Below are positions 41,517 to 54,501 of a DNA stretch of 64,000 bases, one piece after another; the first letter of the stretch is position 1, and each line of letters begins with the position of its first letter. The translations under genes and the position numbers were made by a program. The notes beneath the pieces are model-generated. The model saw only the letters and a program-made list of their open reading frames with translations, did no database searches and was not told the origin of the DNA. Source of the DNA: Parapristionchus giblindavisi (Eukaryota; Nematoda; Chromadorea; Rhabditida; Diplogasteridae); the NCBI GenBank assembly GCA_943737045.1, contig CALSFV010000049.1:388501-452500 (forward strand), in the 5' to 3' direction.

Positions 41517-44500
41517 CAAGGGAACCACTTAACCATACCCCATTTTCTTCTAATTTTGATATCCTGGCGTAAATCTACATGGAAAAAGGTTTCTAAAAAG
41601 TTATGTCAAAAGTTCCACATTCGCGTTTTAAGGCCTTCTTCGGGCCTCCGAAAATGCACTGGATTTGCCCAAAATGAGGCCAAAAAATACCAATAGGCCC
41701 AGAAAGTAAAAAATATCCAAAAATGGTCATAAATACACAAAAAGAAGAACTAAAGAGGACCAAAAAGGCCCAAAAATGTTCAAACAATCCCAAAAAGGCC
41801 TAAAAAGCCTCGTTTCAGAGGACCGAAACAGGCCTTAAAAGGCGTTCTCGGTAAGATTGCAGGGAACGGCAAGCAAAGTGGCACAGTTGGTGAAAATCGT
41901 TTATGTGTGCTCAAACTTCACAGGTGGAGTGCCTAGGGGTGGGATACACTTCAGCCAAAAAGTTGGACTCCAAAAGTGATCTTTGATCTTTGATCTCGCG
42001 AAAAATAGATTTGAGATTTTCATATCATGTTATATACCATTCGAAAGAGCGCAAAAAGTTATATTAGAATATGAATTTTCAAAGGTTTTGGTCCAGCCCA
42101 ACGCAAGTAATGCGCGAAAAACCTTATTTTTGGGACATTTTCAATCTTCAAAAAAATAAATCACCACTTTACGATAATCTCCGGGGAAATTCAATGTCGC
42201 TATCTTGTAGGAAATTTAATGTAGAATTTAATAAAAATATTCCGGGAAAAATCTATCTAGTCTAAACATCACTTTTTAAAGCAAATTTATCGCCCGATCG
42301 AGCTTCGATCGAGCCATCAGGTTCGAATCCCACAAAAGGAAATCTTTTGCTGATTTTTCGCGGGCTTACCAAAGCTGCCCGAGGCTTCCCTATGAGCAAA
42401 TTGGCATTTTAAAGTATTTTTTGTCCATTTTTACCAGTTTTATTGACTTTATTACTTCTTGATTTCAATATCTTACTGAATGTATCAATGTGGTCAGATA
42501 TATGTGAATGAGAAGTTAAAATCGATGAGGTGCAGCGTAAAAGAATGAAGAAAGTCGTATGATGAGGTCATTAAGTAATAGTGACGACTCTAAAGAATAC
42601 AATTTGAGCAATCGTAATGAATTTTTGAAAGGTGAAATGACAAGAGAAGGCGAAGAAGTTGATCTCGGTGAGGAAGAGCAGTTATCTTTAATGGAAATGA
42701 TAATATTTATGCGTTTTCGAGAAAACACGGTACAGAAAAGAACGGCTAAAATGTGTGAATGAGACGAACAGGTTGAAATGATGTAAACGGTTTTTGGTGA
42801 ACAAAGAACTGTCGAAATAGAATTACTATGGGAAATAAGGAGATTACATCAATTTTCACTCAGGGAAACTAAAGGTAATCAGGTTTTTAGGTCGTACAAG
42901 AAGCCGTGCTGCTTTAGTAAAGAAGCTATTATGCCTGTAATGAAAGCGTGAGCCTGGGATATTAAAATTGAGACCATTATGAGTAGTATAAAGACGAAAG
43001 AAATGTGTTTTTCGATTAGAGATTTTGTATTTTCCTCTGATAGCTGATTTGATATCGATCTTCTCTTCGTGTTTCAAGGGTATCTAAACTCTTTCGGAAA
43101 ACTCTTTCGAGCTATTTATCAAAAAATAGATATGTGAATGAGAAGAGAAAATCGATGGTCGAAAAATTCATGATGGTCCGAGACCAAATAGTTTATGCCA
43201 CTACCTAACTACTACCGTAATTTAGCTGCCCTATAGTATTGTTGCGAAGTTAACTCCAAATTCGTGGATCCATATTGGTGGATCCTGAATACCGTACTCT
43301 GCTTACAGTAACCCTAGTAACAGTGATCATGAATGCAGTGGTGTATTATGAACTGACTTTATTTCCGGATTCATTTTAATATTCGGTTCTTTGTAAATTC
43401 ATGCTCAGCTCGTTGAAGATACTTTATTTATATATTTTACTATTCAAAATCATGCACGCATGAATTTCGACAAAATACTATAGGATTGAGTGGCTAGATT
43501 ACGGTAGTTTGGCTTACGATATTCAGAAAAGTAAAAGTTAGCTCACTGTTGATATATTGGTATATAGTATTTGGTTTCGGAACATCATGAATTTTTCTAC
43601 CTTGGCAAATTTTCAACCATGAACCCCGGGTTGACTGAAAAAATCAGTTAGCGATTCCCGATATTCGGCAGCAAAATACCGTGCATCCCTATTGATAACA
43701 ATGGTATTGAGCGTATAAAAATCACTTGTTTTATTTGTAGAAGAGACTTTCTTGTTTTGCATGGTTCAGAAACTATGCCGATCTTTTTTATATATGATAT
43801 AGCGCGCGGCGAAGGTCAACCGGGTTAGAGAGGGGCAGCGGAGAGACAATCGAAAGGCGGGGCGAGATGTAGAAGGCTACATGTCGCCCGCCTCTCGATT
43901 GTGACTTCCGTTCGTTAGCACCATTTGTCATTTTCTTATGCAAGTACATTGTATACGCACAATAGTCACGATCGCTGAATAGCTCGAAAGTGTTTCCCTC
44001 ATTGTCATTATCAGATAACTTCTCTTCCTCACCGAGATCAACTTCTTCGCCTTCTCTTGTCATTTCACCTTTCAAAAATTCATTACGATTGCTCAAATTG
44101 TATTCTTTAGAGTCGTCACTATTACTTAATAACCTCATCATACGACTTTCTTCATTCTTTTACGCTGCACCTCATCGATTTTCTCTTCTCATTCACATAT
44201 CTCTGACCACATTGACACATTCAGTGAGATATTTAAATCAAGAAGTAATAAAGTCAATAAAACTGGTCAAAATGGACAAAAATACTTTAAAATGCCAATT
44301 TGCCCATAGGGAAGCCTCGGGCAGCTTTGGTAAGCCCGCGAAAAATCAGCAAAAGATTTTGTCCTTGAGTGGGATTCGAACCTGATGGCTCGATCGAAGC
44401 TCGATCGGGCGATAAATTTGCTTTAAAAGTGATGTTTAGACTAGATAGATTTTCCCCGGAATATTTTTATTAAATTCTTCATTAAATTTCCTACAAGACA

Positions 44501-44967
44501 GCGACATTGAATTTCCCCGGAGATTATCGTAAAGTGGTGATTTATTTTTTTGAAGATTGAAAATGTCCCAAAAATAAGGTTTTTCGCGCATTACTTGCGT
44601 TGGGTTGGACCAAAACCTTTGAAATTTCATATTCTAATATAACTTTTTGCGCTCTTTCGAATGGTATATAACATGATATGAAAATCTCAAATCTATTTTT
44701 CGCGAGATCAAAGATCAAAGATCACTTTTGGAGTCCAACTTTTTGGCTGAAGTGTATCCCACCCCTAGGCACTCCACCTGTGAAGTTTGAGCACACAGAA
44801 ACGATTTTCACCAACTGTGCCACTTTGCTTGCCGGCTTAGCGAGAACGCCTTTTAAAACGCGAATGTGGAACTTTTGACATAACTTTTTAGAAACCTTAT
44901 TCCATGTAGATTTACGCCAGGATATCAAAATTAGAAGAAAATGGGGTATGGTTAAGTGGTTCCCTTG
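41517..44967. mobile_element. Giant CAAGGGAA foldback element F3, TSD TGA
   Basis: 3.45 kb. Ends CAAGGGAACCACTTAACC and its complement; TGA at 41514-41516 and 44968-44970. Locus B carries the intact empty site at 62366-62380 (CATTACACTGAGAG). Arms of about 1.0-1.2 kb (41517-42705 and 43990-44967); the left arm has an extra block at about 41633-41840. Both arms hold a box-B-like GGTTCGAATCC (42320 plus, 44382 minus) and an (AAAGATC) pair. The spacer includes 43690-43972, a copy of hAT-internal sequence. Each arm also encodes the same acidic peptide beginning MMR(S/L)LSNSDDSKEYNL. Confidence 0.9.
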
Positions 44968-45152
44968 TGAGAGAAAAAAACCATAGTTCGTATGCTGCGC
45001 TGTAAGCAAACCCTTAAACACAAGGGTTTGAAATCCTTGCATCCAAGGGTTTGCACAACCCTAAGGGTACAAACCTTATATCTAAGGGTTTCAAACCCTT
45101 GTATTTAAGGGTTTGCTTACACGAACTAGGGTTTCTCTCAGTGTACGGGGGT
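44964..45152. repeat. MITE with AAGGGTTTG repeats, locus A copy
   Basis: Inverted ends around CTGAGAGAAAAA and GTTTCTCTCAGTG, then GCTGCGCTGTAAGCAAACCC, and several AAGGGTTTG/CAAACCCTT units. F3 inserted within its left terminal sequence. Complete copy at 62370-62566; a relative is at 50545-50870. Confidence 0.7.
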
Positions 45153-45365
45153 GGAGAGAAATCTGCAGAGATTAAAGATCAAAGATCAACTTACGTGTGG
45201 AATTTCTAGTGATCCTCGTTAATCTGACACTTCTTCGATTTCTTGGCAACTACTCCGTAGCATCTTGTTCACCAGGGATGTGCAACGACTTTTTCCGTAA
45301 AATTTGCACGATATAGCTTTCGTATTCGCATAGCTGTAGTTTATAGAGCACCAAACTGCCCTTCT

Positions 45366-45659
45366 TTGTCTCTTGATTTGTTACTTGCTTTCCTTAAAAA
45401 ATACTCAAATGACGGTCTACCATTCATTATTAGTGGCGATTTCAATTACCCAGATATTAAATGGGATAGCTTATCATCCTCTACTCCAAATGAATTTTTA
45501 GCTTTCATTTGTGATAATCATTTTAATCAATATGTAACCTTTCCTACTAGGGGTGAAAATATACTCGATTTAGTTCTTAGTAATGTAGATTGCATCTCTC
45601 ATGTCTCACCTGCAATACCTTTCAGCGATCACACCAGTATTTCATTTTCATTCAAGTTA
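45366..45659 (+). pseudogene. APE-type endonuclease fragment
   Basis: C-terminal part of the retrotransposon endonuclease: GDFNYPDI, then ENILDLVLSN and a catalytic-type SDH. The N-terminal catalytic half is lost by truncation, and F4 splits it from the reverse transcriptase. Confidence 0.8.
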
Positions 45660-46703
45660 CAAGGGAATGACCAACCATCCCCGTCGAGTTATGACTAGTG
45701 ACATATACCATTCGAATCGCCATGTGATTCTGATAATACATCGTTAATGACTCGACTCAAACGTTTATGATCTTCGAGAAAATCGATATTGAAATTCGGT
45801 CAAATTCGTGTGGTTTCCTACACAACGCATGCGGATGGGTTGGTGAACTCTACTATCTTCTTTCGAAACATCGGCTCGTGTAGTGTAGTGGATAAGATGC
45901 CTGCGTTTACTTTTGACTGTCAAGGGTTCGACCCCCCTTGCCGCACTCTTCTTTTGCTGATTTTGTTGCTGTAGAAAGTTTGAAATGTTTTGCTGTGATT
46001 ATGAAAGCTAAAAAAAAGAACACAATCAGCAAGTTTTCTTGATGGAAAAAACACTTCTCAAGGAAAATTGAACTTTGATCTTTTTGTTTATGGCATTATT
46101 TTTTTGAAATCTCCATCTCCCTCTCCCTCACCCGAGGTCGATGTCATGCAATGAATGACCTGAAAAACAGCAATGAGAGTTCAAAGATCAAAGATCATGC
46201 GAGTACGGTAAGCGCTTCCATTTCTTCTTGGACTGTCTTCCAAAGCCTTGATGTCATTGTTCTTCCTGTTCATTCATTATGTGCCCCAGATGTGAAAACT
46301 GTATTTTCTTTACTTCACTCATTTTGTTGTTCAAACTTGTTGGGTGTGTTCTTTTTTTCTATAATCACAGCAAAACATTTCAAACTTTCTACAGCAACAA
46401 AATCAGCAAAAGAAGAGTGCGGCAAGGGGGGTCGAACCCTTGACAGTCAAAAGTAAACGCAGGCATCTTATCCACTACACTACACGAGCCGATGTTTCGA
46501 AAGAAGATAGTAGAGTTCACCAACCCATCCACATGCGTTGTGTAGGAAAACACACGAATTTGACCGAATTTCAATATCGATTTTCTCGAAGATCATAAAC
46601 GTTTGAGTCGAGTCATTAACGATGCATTATCAGAATCACATGGCGAGTCGAATGACACATGTCACTAGTCATAACTCGACGGGGATGGTTGGTCATTCCC
46701 TTG
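45660..46703. mobile_element. CAAGGGAA foldback element F4, TSD TTA
   Basis: 1,044 bp. Ends CAAGGGAATGACCAACC and its complement; TTA at 45657-45659 and 46704-46706. Arms of about 345 bp. tRNA-like blocks at 45871-45945 (plus) and 46418-46494 (minus) have a 5-bp T stem AAGGG/CCCTT around TTCGACC. It sits inside the retrotransposon frame; removing it with one TTA leaves the frame open. Confidence 0.9.
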
Positions 46704-48805
46704 TTAGATATTAAAGGTTCAACAAAACAAGTATTGTCTCGCAATTATCGGTTGGCTAACTGGAATCAAATTATTAATGAAATATTTTATCATGATTGGA
46801 CAATAGCGCTTTCTTCCCTTGATGCAAATCAATCTTTTGACTATTTCTCTGATTTTATTAATTACATTCTTGAGCTCTATGTTCCTCGGTCCACTGCTAT
46901 TTCATGTAAATACCCACGCACTCTGCGCATACTTTATGGTAAATGCAAACGAATTCATTCAATTTCTCCAAATAGTCATTTAGCCTTTGAGCTTAAGAAA
47001 CGTCTTGATAGGGCATTGCATAGATACGATTGTTCCAATGAAGTGCGATCACTTAAAGATAGAAAACTTTATTTTAAGCTCACTAAAGATCGTTTAAATT
47101 CTCCAAAACTCGCAACTCCAGGTATCATTGGTTCAAATGGCGCATCACTAGTTACTGATAAAGAAAAGTGTAATGCTTTTGCTAATTTTTTCTCTTCAGT
47201 TTTGACTCCGCCCCAACTTTCTCCTCTTCCTAAACAATCAACAAATGTTCCTTTACTCGAATCTATTTCATTCTCTGCCACAGATATTTCTCTAGCAATC
47301 TCCAAAATGGCACCTAAAATTAATTTGTCGCCAGATGGGATCCCAAATATAGTCTATGTAAAATGCAAATATGCAATGATATCACCACTTCTTATAATTT
47401 TCAATAAAAGTATGCTCTCCGGTATGGTTCCGGAACTATGGAAAAAAGCGTTAGTTAAACCAATCCCGAAAGCATCTGGTAATAATTCGATCACAAACTT
47501 CAGGCCTATTTCTTTAACATGCTCTATTACGAAAATTTTTGAGAAAATTCTAATTGATAAAATTGTAGAACATATGAACGCATTTGACCTATTTGATGCT
47601 TGTCAGGCTGGATTCAGAAGTAAAAGATCTACAGCAACTCAACTAGTTGAAACATGTTCATACTATCTCTCACTCCATTCTAAGAAAAAATCTTTCGACA
47701 CTGTATTCTTTGATTATAAAAAAGCTTTCGACTCCATAGATCATCGATTATTACTTTACAAACTTTCACTCTTAGGTTTCCCCGAAAATTTGATCTCATG
47801 GTTTCACGCGTATCTTGATAGGAGGTTACAATATATAGTTATCAATGACTGTTTATCATCTCCTGCTGTCGTAACATCAGGTGTTCCTCAAGGCTCATGT
47901 ATATGTCCTCTCCTTTTTATTTTATATATCAACGATATGGGTAATGTTATACCCAATTCTGTCCATTATGGAATTTATGCGGATGATTTAAAAATTTATG
48001 CTGAGGTTCCCGCGCACACTAGTGATTTACAAAAAGCTATTGATAATATATCTTTTGGGCTGATGCTTGGAATCTAACTCTCTCTGAGACTAAGTGCGTT
48101 GTAATGCATTACGGTAATCAGAAATCTTGTAGTGATTACTTTTTAAAGGGTTTTAAGCTTTCTTGTTCTGACGAGGTAAAGGATTTGGGCATATTAATGT
48201 CGCCTAATTTAAGTTTCAAGTCCCATATTAATAAAGCTGTTCGTAAAGCCAGATCAAAAATTAATATTCTATTTAGAACTTTCCGTAGTCGCGAAATTGA
48301 GGTCTACAAAACCGCTTATACGTCTTTCATATTGCCAATTATTAGCTATGGTTCAGTTGTTTGGAATTCTAAAAGATCTGGATTGACAAAAGAAATTGAA
48401 TCTGTTCAAAGAGATTTTACTCGAAGACTATTCACTCGTTGTTCTATTCCTTATGATACATATCTCAATCGTGTTCACTTTCTAGATTTAATTACACTCG
48501 AACATAGACACGTGATTGCAGATTTACTTTTCCTATATAATTCAATCCATCAAAATTATGAGTACAATTCCTCTTTCCTCTTTAAAGTTGTTCCCGCTTT
48601 GCATCTGAGGAACGGCAATTCGTTGAGAATTATTCTACCTTTCAAAATATCAACCACTTCCCATTCAACATTAGCCTCACGAACTATTGATATTTGGAAT
48701 AATCTCCCTGATGCTATTGTGCAGGCTTCACCAACAGTCTTTCGTAATCATGTTAAAAATATCCCATATAATTTGATTGTCCCTGAGGTACATATTCACT
48801 CATGA
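46704..48805 (+). pseudogene. CR1-like reverse transcriptase, frameshifted
   Basis: Reverse transcriptase with motif A FFDYKKAFDSIDH, GVPQGSCICPLLF and catalytic YADDLK. The frame breaks at about 48060-48077, where a T appears to be missing from a TTTT run, and resumes to 48805. With the endonuclease lost and this shift the copy is dead. Related to, but distinct from, the element at 57884. Confidence 0.88.
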
Positions 48806-49582
48806 AATGTTCTGAATTGGTAACATTCCTGCTGCCTCTTCCTCCACCCCCACATCTCACCGATTCGCCTTGGCGACGGACATCCTTCACAAGACTATCT
48901 AACAGATATTCCCGATCCCCATCCCCGATGCGTTCATTTGAAGGAATAAAATATTATTAATATTATTATTATTATAAAATTTTACGAAAAGTAAAGAATT
49001 TGAAGAAGAAAAAATGGCAAAAAAAGGCAAAATTAATGAAACTGATTTTTAAAAAAAATGCGGGAAATCAATCTCTGGGATGGACCACTTCAAATATATG
49101 AGCTGTAATTTCTTGCTTATCATTTATCCATTGCATAAGAGAGTAGTTAGATGTTTGGATAGACATTCGCGGAGAAAAACAATTCGCAAAATTACGTTTT
49201 ACGTAAATTTTACTGAAACATCTCTGTTCTTCTGCCTCTCTCCCACTCCATCTATCTGCTACTATAGTTTCTATAGGGTGTGAATAGAAGTAGTGAGACA
49301 CCTTTACTGTCAGCCGAATTCACCCTCTATATCGCGTCCCTCTCCCTCCCTCTCTCCCTCTCCATTTATCGACCACTGCAACTGATTTTGCACGTGAATA
49401 GAGCGGCAATAGTTCTTTATAGTTTGCCGAAATGGGGAGAGTGTAGATTGTAAGATAAGCAAACTTTGCTTCCAAAACTAATTATGATTCCGTCTTTCAT
49501 GCGGTGGCGTCGTTGCGATACATAAACTTTCTTCTTTTTTTTCTCTTGATCCAATGTTTATTCTGTGAATTCTGTTTCCGAG

Positions 49583-49712
49583 TTATTTAAAGGGAGAGTG
49601 ACCTCACTCAATGGTCTCTTCATTGCGCACACTATTTCTATGTTCTCTAACGACGAGAGAGCGTAGGCCGTTGAAGAGACCGTTGACAAAGGTGTCAGTA
49701 CCTTTAACTCCA
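49583..49712. repeat. M2 MITE copy, locus A
   Basis: Same copy and position as 63924-64000 in locus B. Confidence 0.8.
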
Positions 49713-50145
49713 TACTTGTAGATGTATTATACACATCGATTTGAACGACCTTTTCTATATGAAGGATACGAAAGATTGTAAAAGAGGAAAGAAATTCACG
49801 AAGTGCAAACATCTGGCAAAGTTTTTGTCTCTACCAGTTCAGACGGACTAGTATCAGTTTATTTTGAGTCAATGCACAATCACCAAAACGAATAATTTCA
49901 ACATTCTGCCTGCTTCACAATCCATCGCTTCTTCTAGATCCGAACTGGCTGAGAAGATCGCGAAAAATATTCCCATTGATGATAAGATATGCAACATTAC
50001 GTTCGAAATTGCTAATTGTAAGTGCAATAAGACTGAATAAATCAATTTATCACATGTGTTGAACAAATATCAGAGTCGATTTCATTTGAGGATCACCAGC
50101 CCGAGGTCTACCCATTCAAAAATCTCGCAATAATCACATAAGTAG
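49713..50145. other. Unannotated stretch
   Basis: The segment 49870-50040 on plus has open exon-like sequence but no supported frame; nothing named. Confidence 0.3.
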
Positions 50146-50540
50146 TATGGACTTCCCTTGCTGCCCTCCTTCTGCAAAGTCTCATCACACGCCATATCAA
50201 TATCATTAAAAAACAATCGATGGGAGTTTATAAGCTCCTTCTCTCTTTCTCTCCCTCTATACTTCTCTCCCTATCTCCTTCTCTCCCTCTCTCCTTCACT
50301 CTCTCTCCATATTTCCCTCTCTCCCTCTTTCCTTCTCTCTCTCTCTCTCTCTCTCTCCCTATTTCCCTCTCTCCTCTTTCCTTCTCTCTCTCTCTCCCTA
50401 TTTCCCTCTCTCCCTCTTTCCTTCTCTCTCTCTCTCCCTATTTCCCTTTCTCCCTCTCTCCTTCTCTCTCTCTCCCTATCTCCCTCTCTCCCTCTCTCCT
50501 TCTCTCTCTCTCCCTATTTCCCTTTCTCCCTCTCTCCTAG
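50146..50540. repeat. Third partial copy of the duplicated flank plus CT-rich tract
   Basis: 50146-50235 matches 59966-60045 (TAGTATGGACTTCCCTTGC, CACACGCCATATCAATATC), followed by a (CTCTCCCT)n tract to 50540. Confidence 0.8.
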
Positions 50541-50544
50541 TTGG

Positions 50545-50965
50545 CATGCTGCGCTGTACATAACCCCTACGGGTAAGGGTTTTGATACCCCTACCTGTAA
50601 GGCTCTCAAACCCTTACATGCTAGGGTTTGAAACCCCTCCCCCCTCGAAAATACGCTGTTCCAAAGTTACAAAAGATGTTGCTCCGAGGGGGAATCGAAC
50701 AAGCGAGGGGGGGGGCATCTTACCGCGTGCTAGACAAGCTTACGTATAAGGAATTCAAACCCTAGTTGGCGCTCTGGCTAAACCCTTAATTGTAAGGGTT
50801 TGTCTCTGCAATTCCTTTGGATTTCGGTTAGGGCTTACAACCCTTAGGGTTTTATCTCTGAGTGTACCTCTCCCTCTCCCTCTCTCCCTATCCTCCTCTC
50901 TCCCTCTCTCCCTCTCTCCCTCTCTCCCTCTCTCCCTATCCTCCTCTCTCCTCCTCTCTCCCTAT
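50545..50965. repeat. AAGGGTTT palindromic repeat and CT tract
   Basis: GCTGCGCTGTACATAACCCC, repeated AAGGGTTT/AAACCCTT units, and a box-B-like GGGGAATCGAAC on the minus strand (about 50690). A (CTCTCCCT)n tract follows at 50868-50960. Related to 62370-62566. Confidence 0.6.
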
Positions 50966-51359
50966 CTAACTCCATCCCTTTTTACAATTTTCAATTCCAT
51001 TTACAAGAAATTAACACCACATTAGCCACAATCAGCGTTCTAGCACATTTTTTTCGAAGATTGCTCATGATATTTCTATTTACACCCCCGTTTCGAATAA
51101 TTTGATCGCTATTCCTAATGCCAGAAAAATTTTAGCCGATGATTTGCTGCCATCTCAGCTGTTGTGCATGACAAGTAAGTAATGAGTGGAACAATAACAG
51201 AATGCCAGAGAAATTAGTTGTATTCGTCTGCAAAACTCTACGACCACCCACTCGATTTATAAATACCTTGAATCCCTGAGCCGCAGTCGTGCTATTAAAA
51301 CGCACTCTCCCTTACAGCGGAGGGGAGTCGGCGGGGACATGGCACAATCTTTCAAAATC

Positions 51360-51550
51360 ATCATAGGTGACTCATATTTGATGGTTGGAGTCCGTAGGGG
51401 CGGAATACACTTCAGCCAAAAAATTGACCCAAATTATCGATTTTTGATCTACCAAAAGTCGAAAAATCAAAGTGTTTTTTTTTCAAAGCATGTTATATAC
51501 CATTTGATAGAGGATTCAAAGTTATATAAGAATACCAAGTTTCATAATTT
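51360..51550. repeat. Relative of the F3 arm
   Basis: GGAATACACTTCAGCCAAAAA and GCATGTTATATACCATT match F3 at 41940-42060. Suggests another decayed foldback here. Confidence 0.5.
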
Positions 51551-51904
51551 TGCTTAAGAGACTGGCCCATTTGGGTTCAGGAGAGACCTTTTACAACAGA
51601 GGACTAGGAGACGTGTTTTTCAAAACTCGTATCCAGGCCCAGAATGGTGGCAAACTCGTCTCAAGTTCAGGGTAGTCATGCCTATGGCTGCATGTTCGAA
51701 CGGCATCGGTCCCAAGTCGGAACCTTATCGGGAACCATACGCACCTGAGTTGCAAAAATGTACCGAATGTGACGCTGGGCGGAGTCTTGGAGGACCAATG
51801 AGAGTGGAGGGGTGGGGCCTTGACGGTTCGGAAACCGACATTTCGGCGTAACACGGCTCATAGAGATCATAGAAACACGACATGGGTATCAATGTGATCA
51901 GCAT

Positions 51905-52740
51905 CAGCAACACTGCCGTAATCTACCGTAACCCAGTTCGGTGGGTCAGATCAAGTTCGGTGGGTCAGATCGGGGCATATCTCGGTTCGTATGGGTCATA
52001 GAAACACCAGATGGGTATCAATGTGATCAGCATCAGCAGCACTACCGTAATCTACCGTGACTCAGTTCGGTGGGTCAGATCAAGTTCGGTGGGTCAGATC
52101 GGGCCATAACTCGGTTCGTAGATGTCATAGAAACACGAGCTGTGTATCAATGTGATCAGCATCAGCAACACTACCGTAATCTACCGTAACCCAGTTCGGC
52201 GGGTCAGATCAAGTTCGGTGGGTCAGATTTCACTAAAAATTGTCGGAACAGCCACTAATTGTGCGAAATCATTATGAGCTATTGTAAACTACAGTAATCT
52301 ACCGTAACCCGGTTCGGTGGGTCAGATCAAGTGTAGTGGGTCAGATTTTACTAAAAATTGTTGGATCAGCCACTACTTGTGCGAAATCATTTCGACTATT
52401 GTAATCTACAGTAATCTACCGTAACCCGGTTCGGTTGGGTCAGATCAAGTGCGGTGGGTCAGATTTCACTAAACATTGTCTGAGCCGCCACTACTTGTGC
52501 GAAATCATTATGAGCTATTGTATACTACAGTAATCTACCGTAACCCGGTTCGGTGGGTCAGATCAAGTTCGGTGGGTCAGATTTCACTAAAAATTGTCGG
52601 AACAGCCACTACTTGTGCGTTATCATTATGTGCTATTGCAAAATACCGTAATCTACCGTAACACGATTCGGTGGGTCAGATCAAGTTCGGTGGGTCAGAT
52701 CGGGGCATAACTCGGTTCGTATGGGTCATAGAAACGTATC
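51905..52740. repeat. Complex minisatellite
   Basis: About eight higher-order units of 115-140 bp. Each has CTACCGTAATCTACCGTAACCC then TTCGGTGGGTCAGATCAAGT repeated. Two variants: one with CATAGAAACAC...CATCAGCA, one with TTCACTAAAAATTGTCGGA. Confidence 0.85.
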
Positions 52741-53039
52741 AAATGGTACGGATCGTACATATATCTATTTGAAATACCATGAATAATAGAGCAGTTTTAA
52801 CCATGTAATACATTATCCTTTATTCAAAACTTAAGATATTAATTGCTAATTAATTTTATTTTCTATGATAGACGGGTATTTGTGATAAAAGAATATTTAT
52901 TATATATTGTAATATATTATATTTATTGTATTCTAACAATGTTTAGCATTTAATATCTTAAGTTTAGTGCAAAAAATACATTTTCTACAATGATTTTAAA
53001 TCGCGGTTTCCACCGCGATTCAATAAAACAAAAAGAACT

Positions 53040-54313
53040 CCTACCACAAGGGAGTGCGGATACAGTAGAGGGCCTTCTTTGAGGGCTACGATCCCTCAAA
53101 TAAAAGATATTCATTTGGCTTCAGAGAGTATGCATAAATCGTATCCTCTCAAGTTAAATAAAAGTAGAAGGATCGCAAAAAGTTGACAAACGTTAGTGTA
53201 ACAGTGCATAAATCGTATTCTCTCAAGTTAAATAAAAGTAAAAGAATCTTTTTTGACCCAAATGGGCGCCTTTTGTTTTGCACTAGCGATTTCGAAGTGG
53301 CGCGGCAGAGACTTATATGCGTCGAAGATTAGTTTAGTGAAGAACATAATGAATTCTTATAATGTCGTATGCGCATAAACCTGTTACTTGAACAGCGAAT
53401 ATAACAATATATCTATGGATCCTCTGCAATTATGCGAGAATATCTTACTATGAGAATCATTTCCTCATTGCACATTTCATTTAAAGGTGGAGACCGGCGA
53501 ATGATCATGCAAATTTCCTACATCTCGCAAATGCAAGGGTGTAGTCATATGCAAGAAGATAGGGGGACTACTTATCGTTCCCTTAGCGTAGTGGTAAAAC
53601 TTCTGACTAGAAAGCGCATGGCCGCGGGTTCGAATCCTATTGCCAAAATTTCCTATTTTCAAAAAGCGCGCCTTTCCCTGCACGGGGCCTGATGGTTCAT
53701 TCATGTTTCTAGCGATCAATAAGCTGAATCATCATAAAATAAATAGTGTACGGTATGTAGAATAACTTTTGCTATGATTCTGTCGGCACAGTTTGTTCAT
53801 GAAAATATTCGCGGGAGTCCACCTTTAACGATAAGACAATATAATTGAAATATGAATGAATTAATATAAAGAGACCAAAGCGATCGAGAGGAAGACCCGA
53901 ATTGAGATGGAAGGATGAATTTGTGAAATGAAGTGTAAAGAATTCCAATACAGTGCTAATTGATAAATACAAGAACAATAAATTAGCAGTGTTTGTAGAT
54001 AATTAGATCTCTCAAATAATGGTTCGCAAAGCGGCAATACGCATTATTTGTCTTTGCCGTCAATCGCTAGCGCAAAACAAAAGGCGCCCATTTGGGTGAA
54101 AAAAGATTCTTTTACTTTTATTTAACTTGAGAGAATACGATTTATGCACTGTTACACTAACGTTTGTCAACTTTTTGCGATCCTTCTACTTTTATTTAAC
54201 TTGAGAGGATACGATTTATGCATACTCTCTGAAGCCAAATGAATATCTTTTATTTGAGGGCTCGTAGCCCTCAAAGAAGGCCCTCTACTGTATCCGCACT
54301 CCCTTGTGGTAGG
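53040..54313. mobile_element. Foldback element F6 with tRNA-like block
   Basis: Ends CCTACCACAAGGGAGTGCGG and its complement. Arms of about 260 bp contain a duplicated TCAAGTTAAATAAAAGTA unit and the GCACTAGCGATTT/AATCGCTAGCGC region. A tRNA-like block at 53575-53650 reads TAGCGTAGTGG (A box) and GGTTCGAATCC (box B). The CAAGGGAG core resembles the F family, but the ends extend 7 bp beyond it and the TSD is unclear. Confidence 0.75.
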
Positions 54314-54501
54314 TATGAATTATGTGCATGAATCGTATAAAATGTCTTCTAGTTTTGAAATGCAACATGACTGGATCATTCCCACATTATTAATATCTCT
54401 ACTTCTCTAGTCTCTCTTCATTTACTGTAGTCTCTCGCAAATGACGATCATGAAAATCTGAATAAAAGGGAAAGGAATCCGATTAGAATGCATACTTCGA
54501 A

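Larger units (their letters stand above)
45316..48975 (+). mobile_element. CR1/jockey-like non-LTR retrotransposon, 5'-truncated, (ATT)n tail
   Basis: Left junction after CACGATATA and right junction before AAATTTTACG match the uninterrupted sequence in locus B at about 62732-62745, giving exact limits. Contents: the end of an APE-type endonuclease (IISGDFNYPDIKWDSL, SDHTSISF) at 45366-45659, then F4, then reverse transcriptase, then a 3' UTR with tail ATTATTATTATTATTA. Confidence 0.88.
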
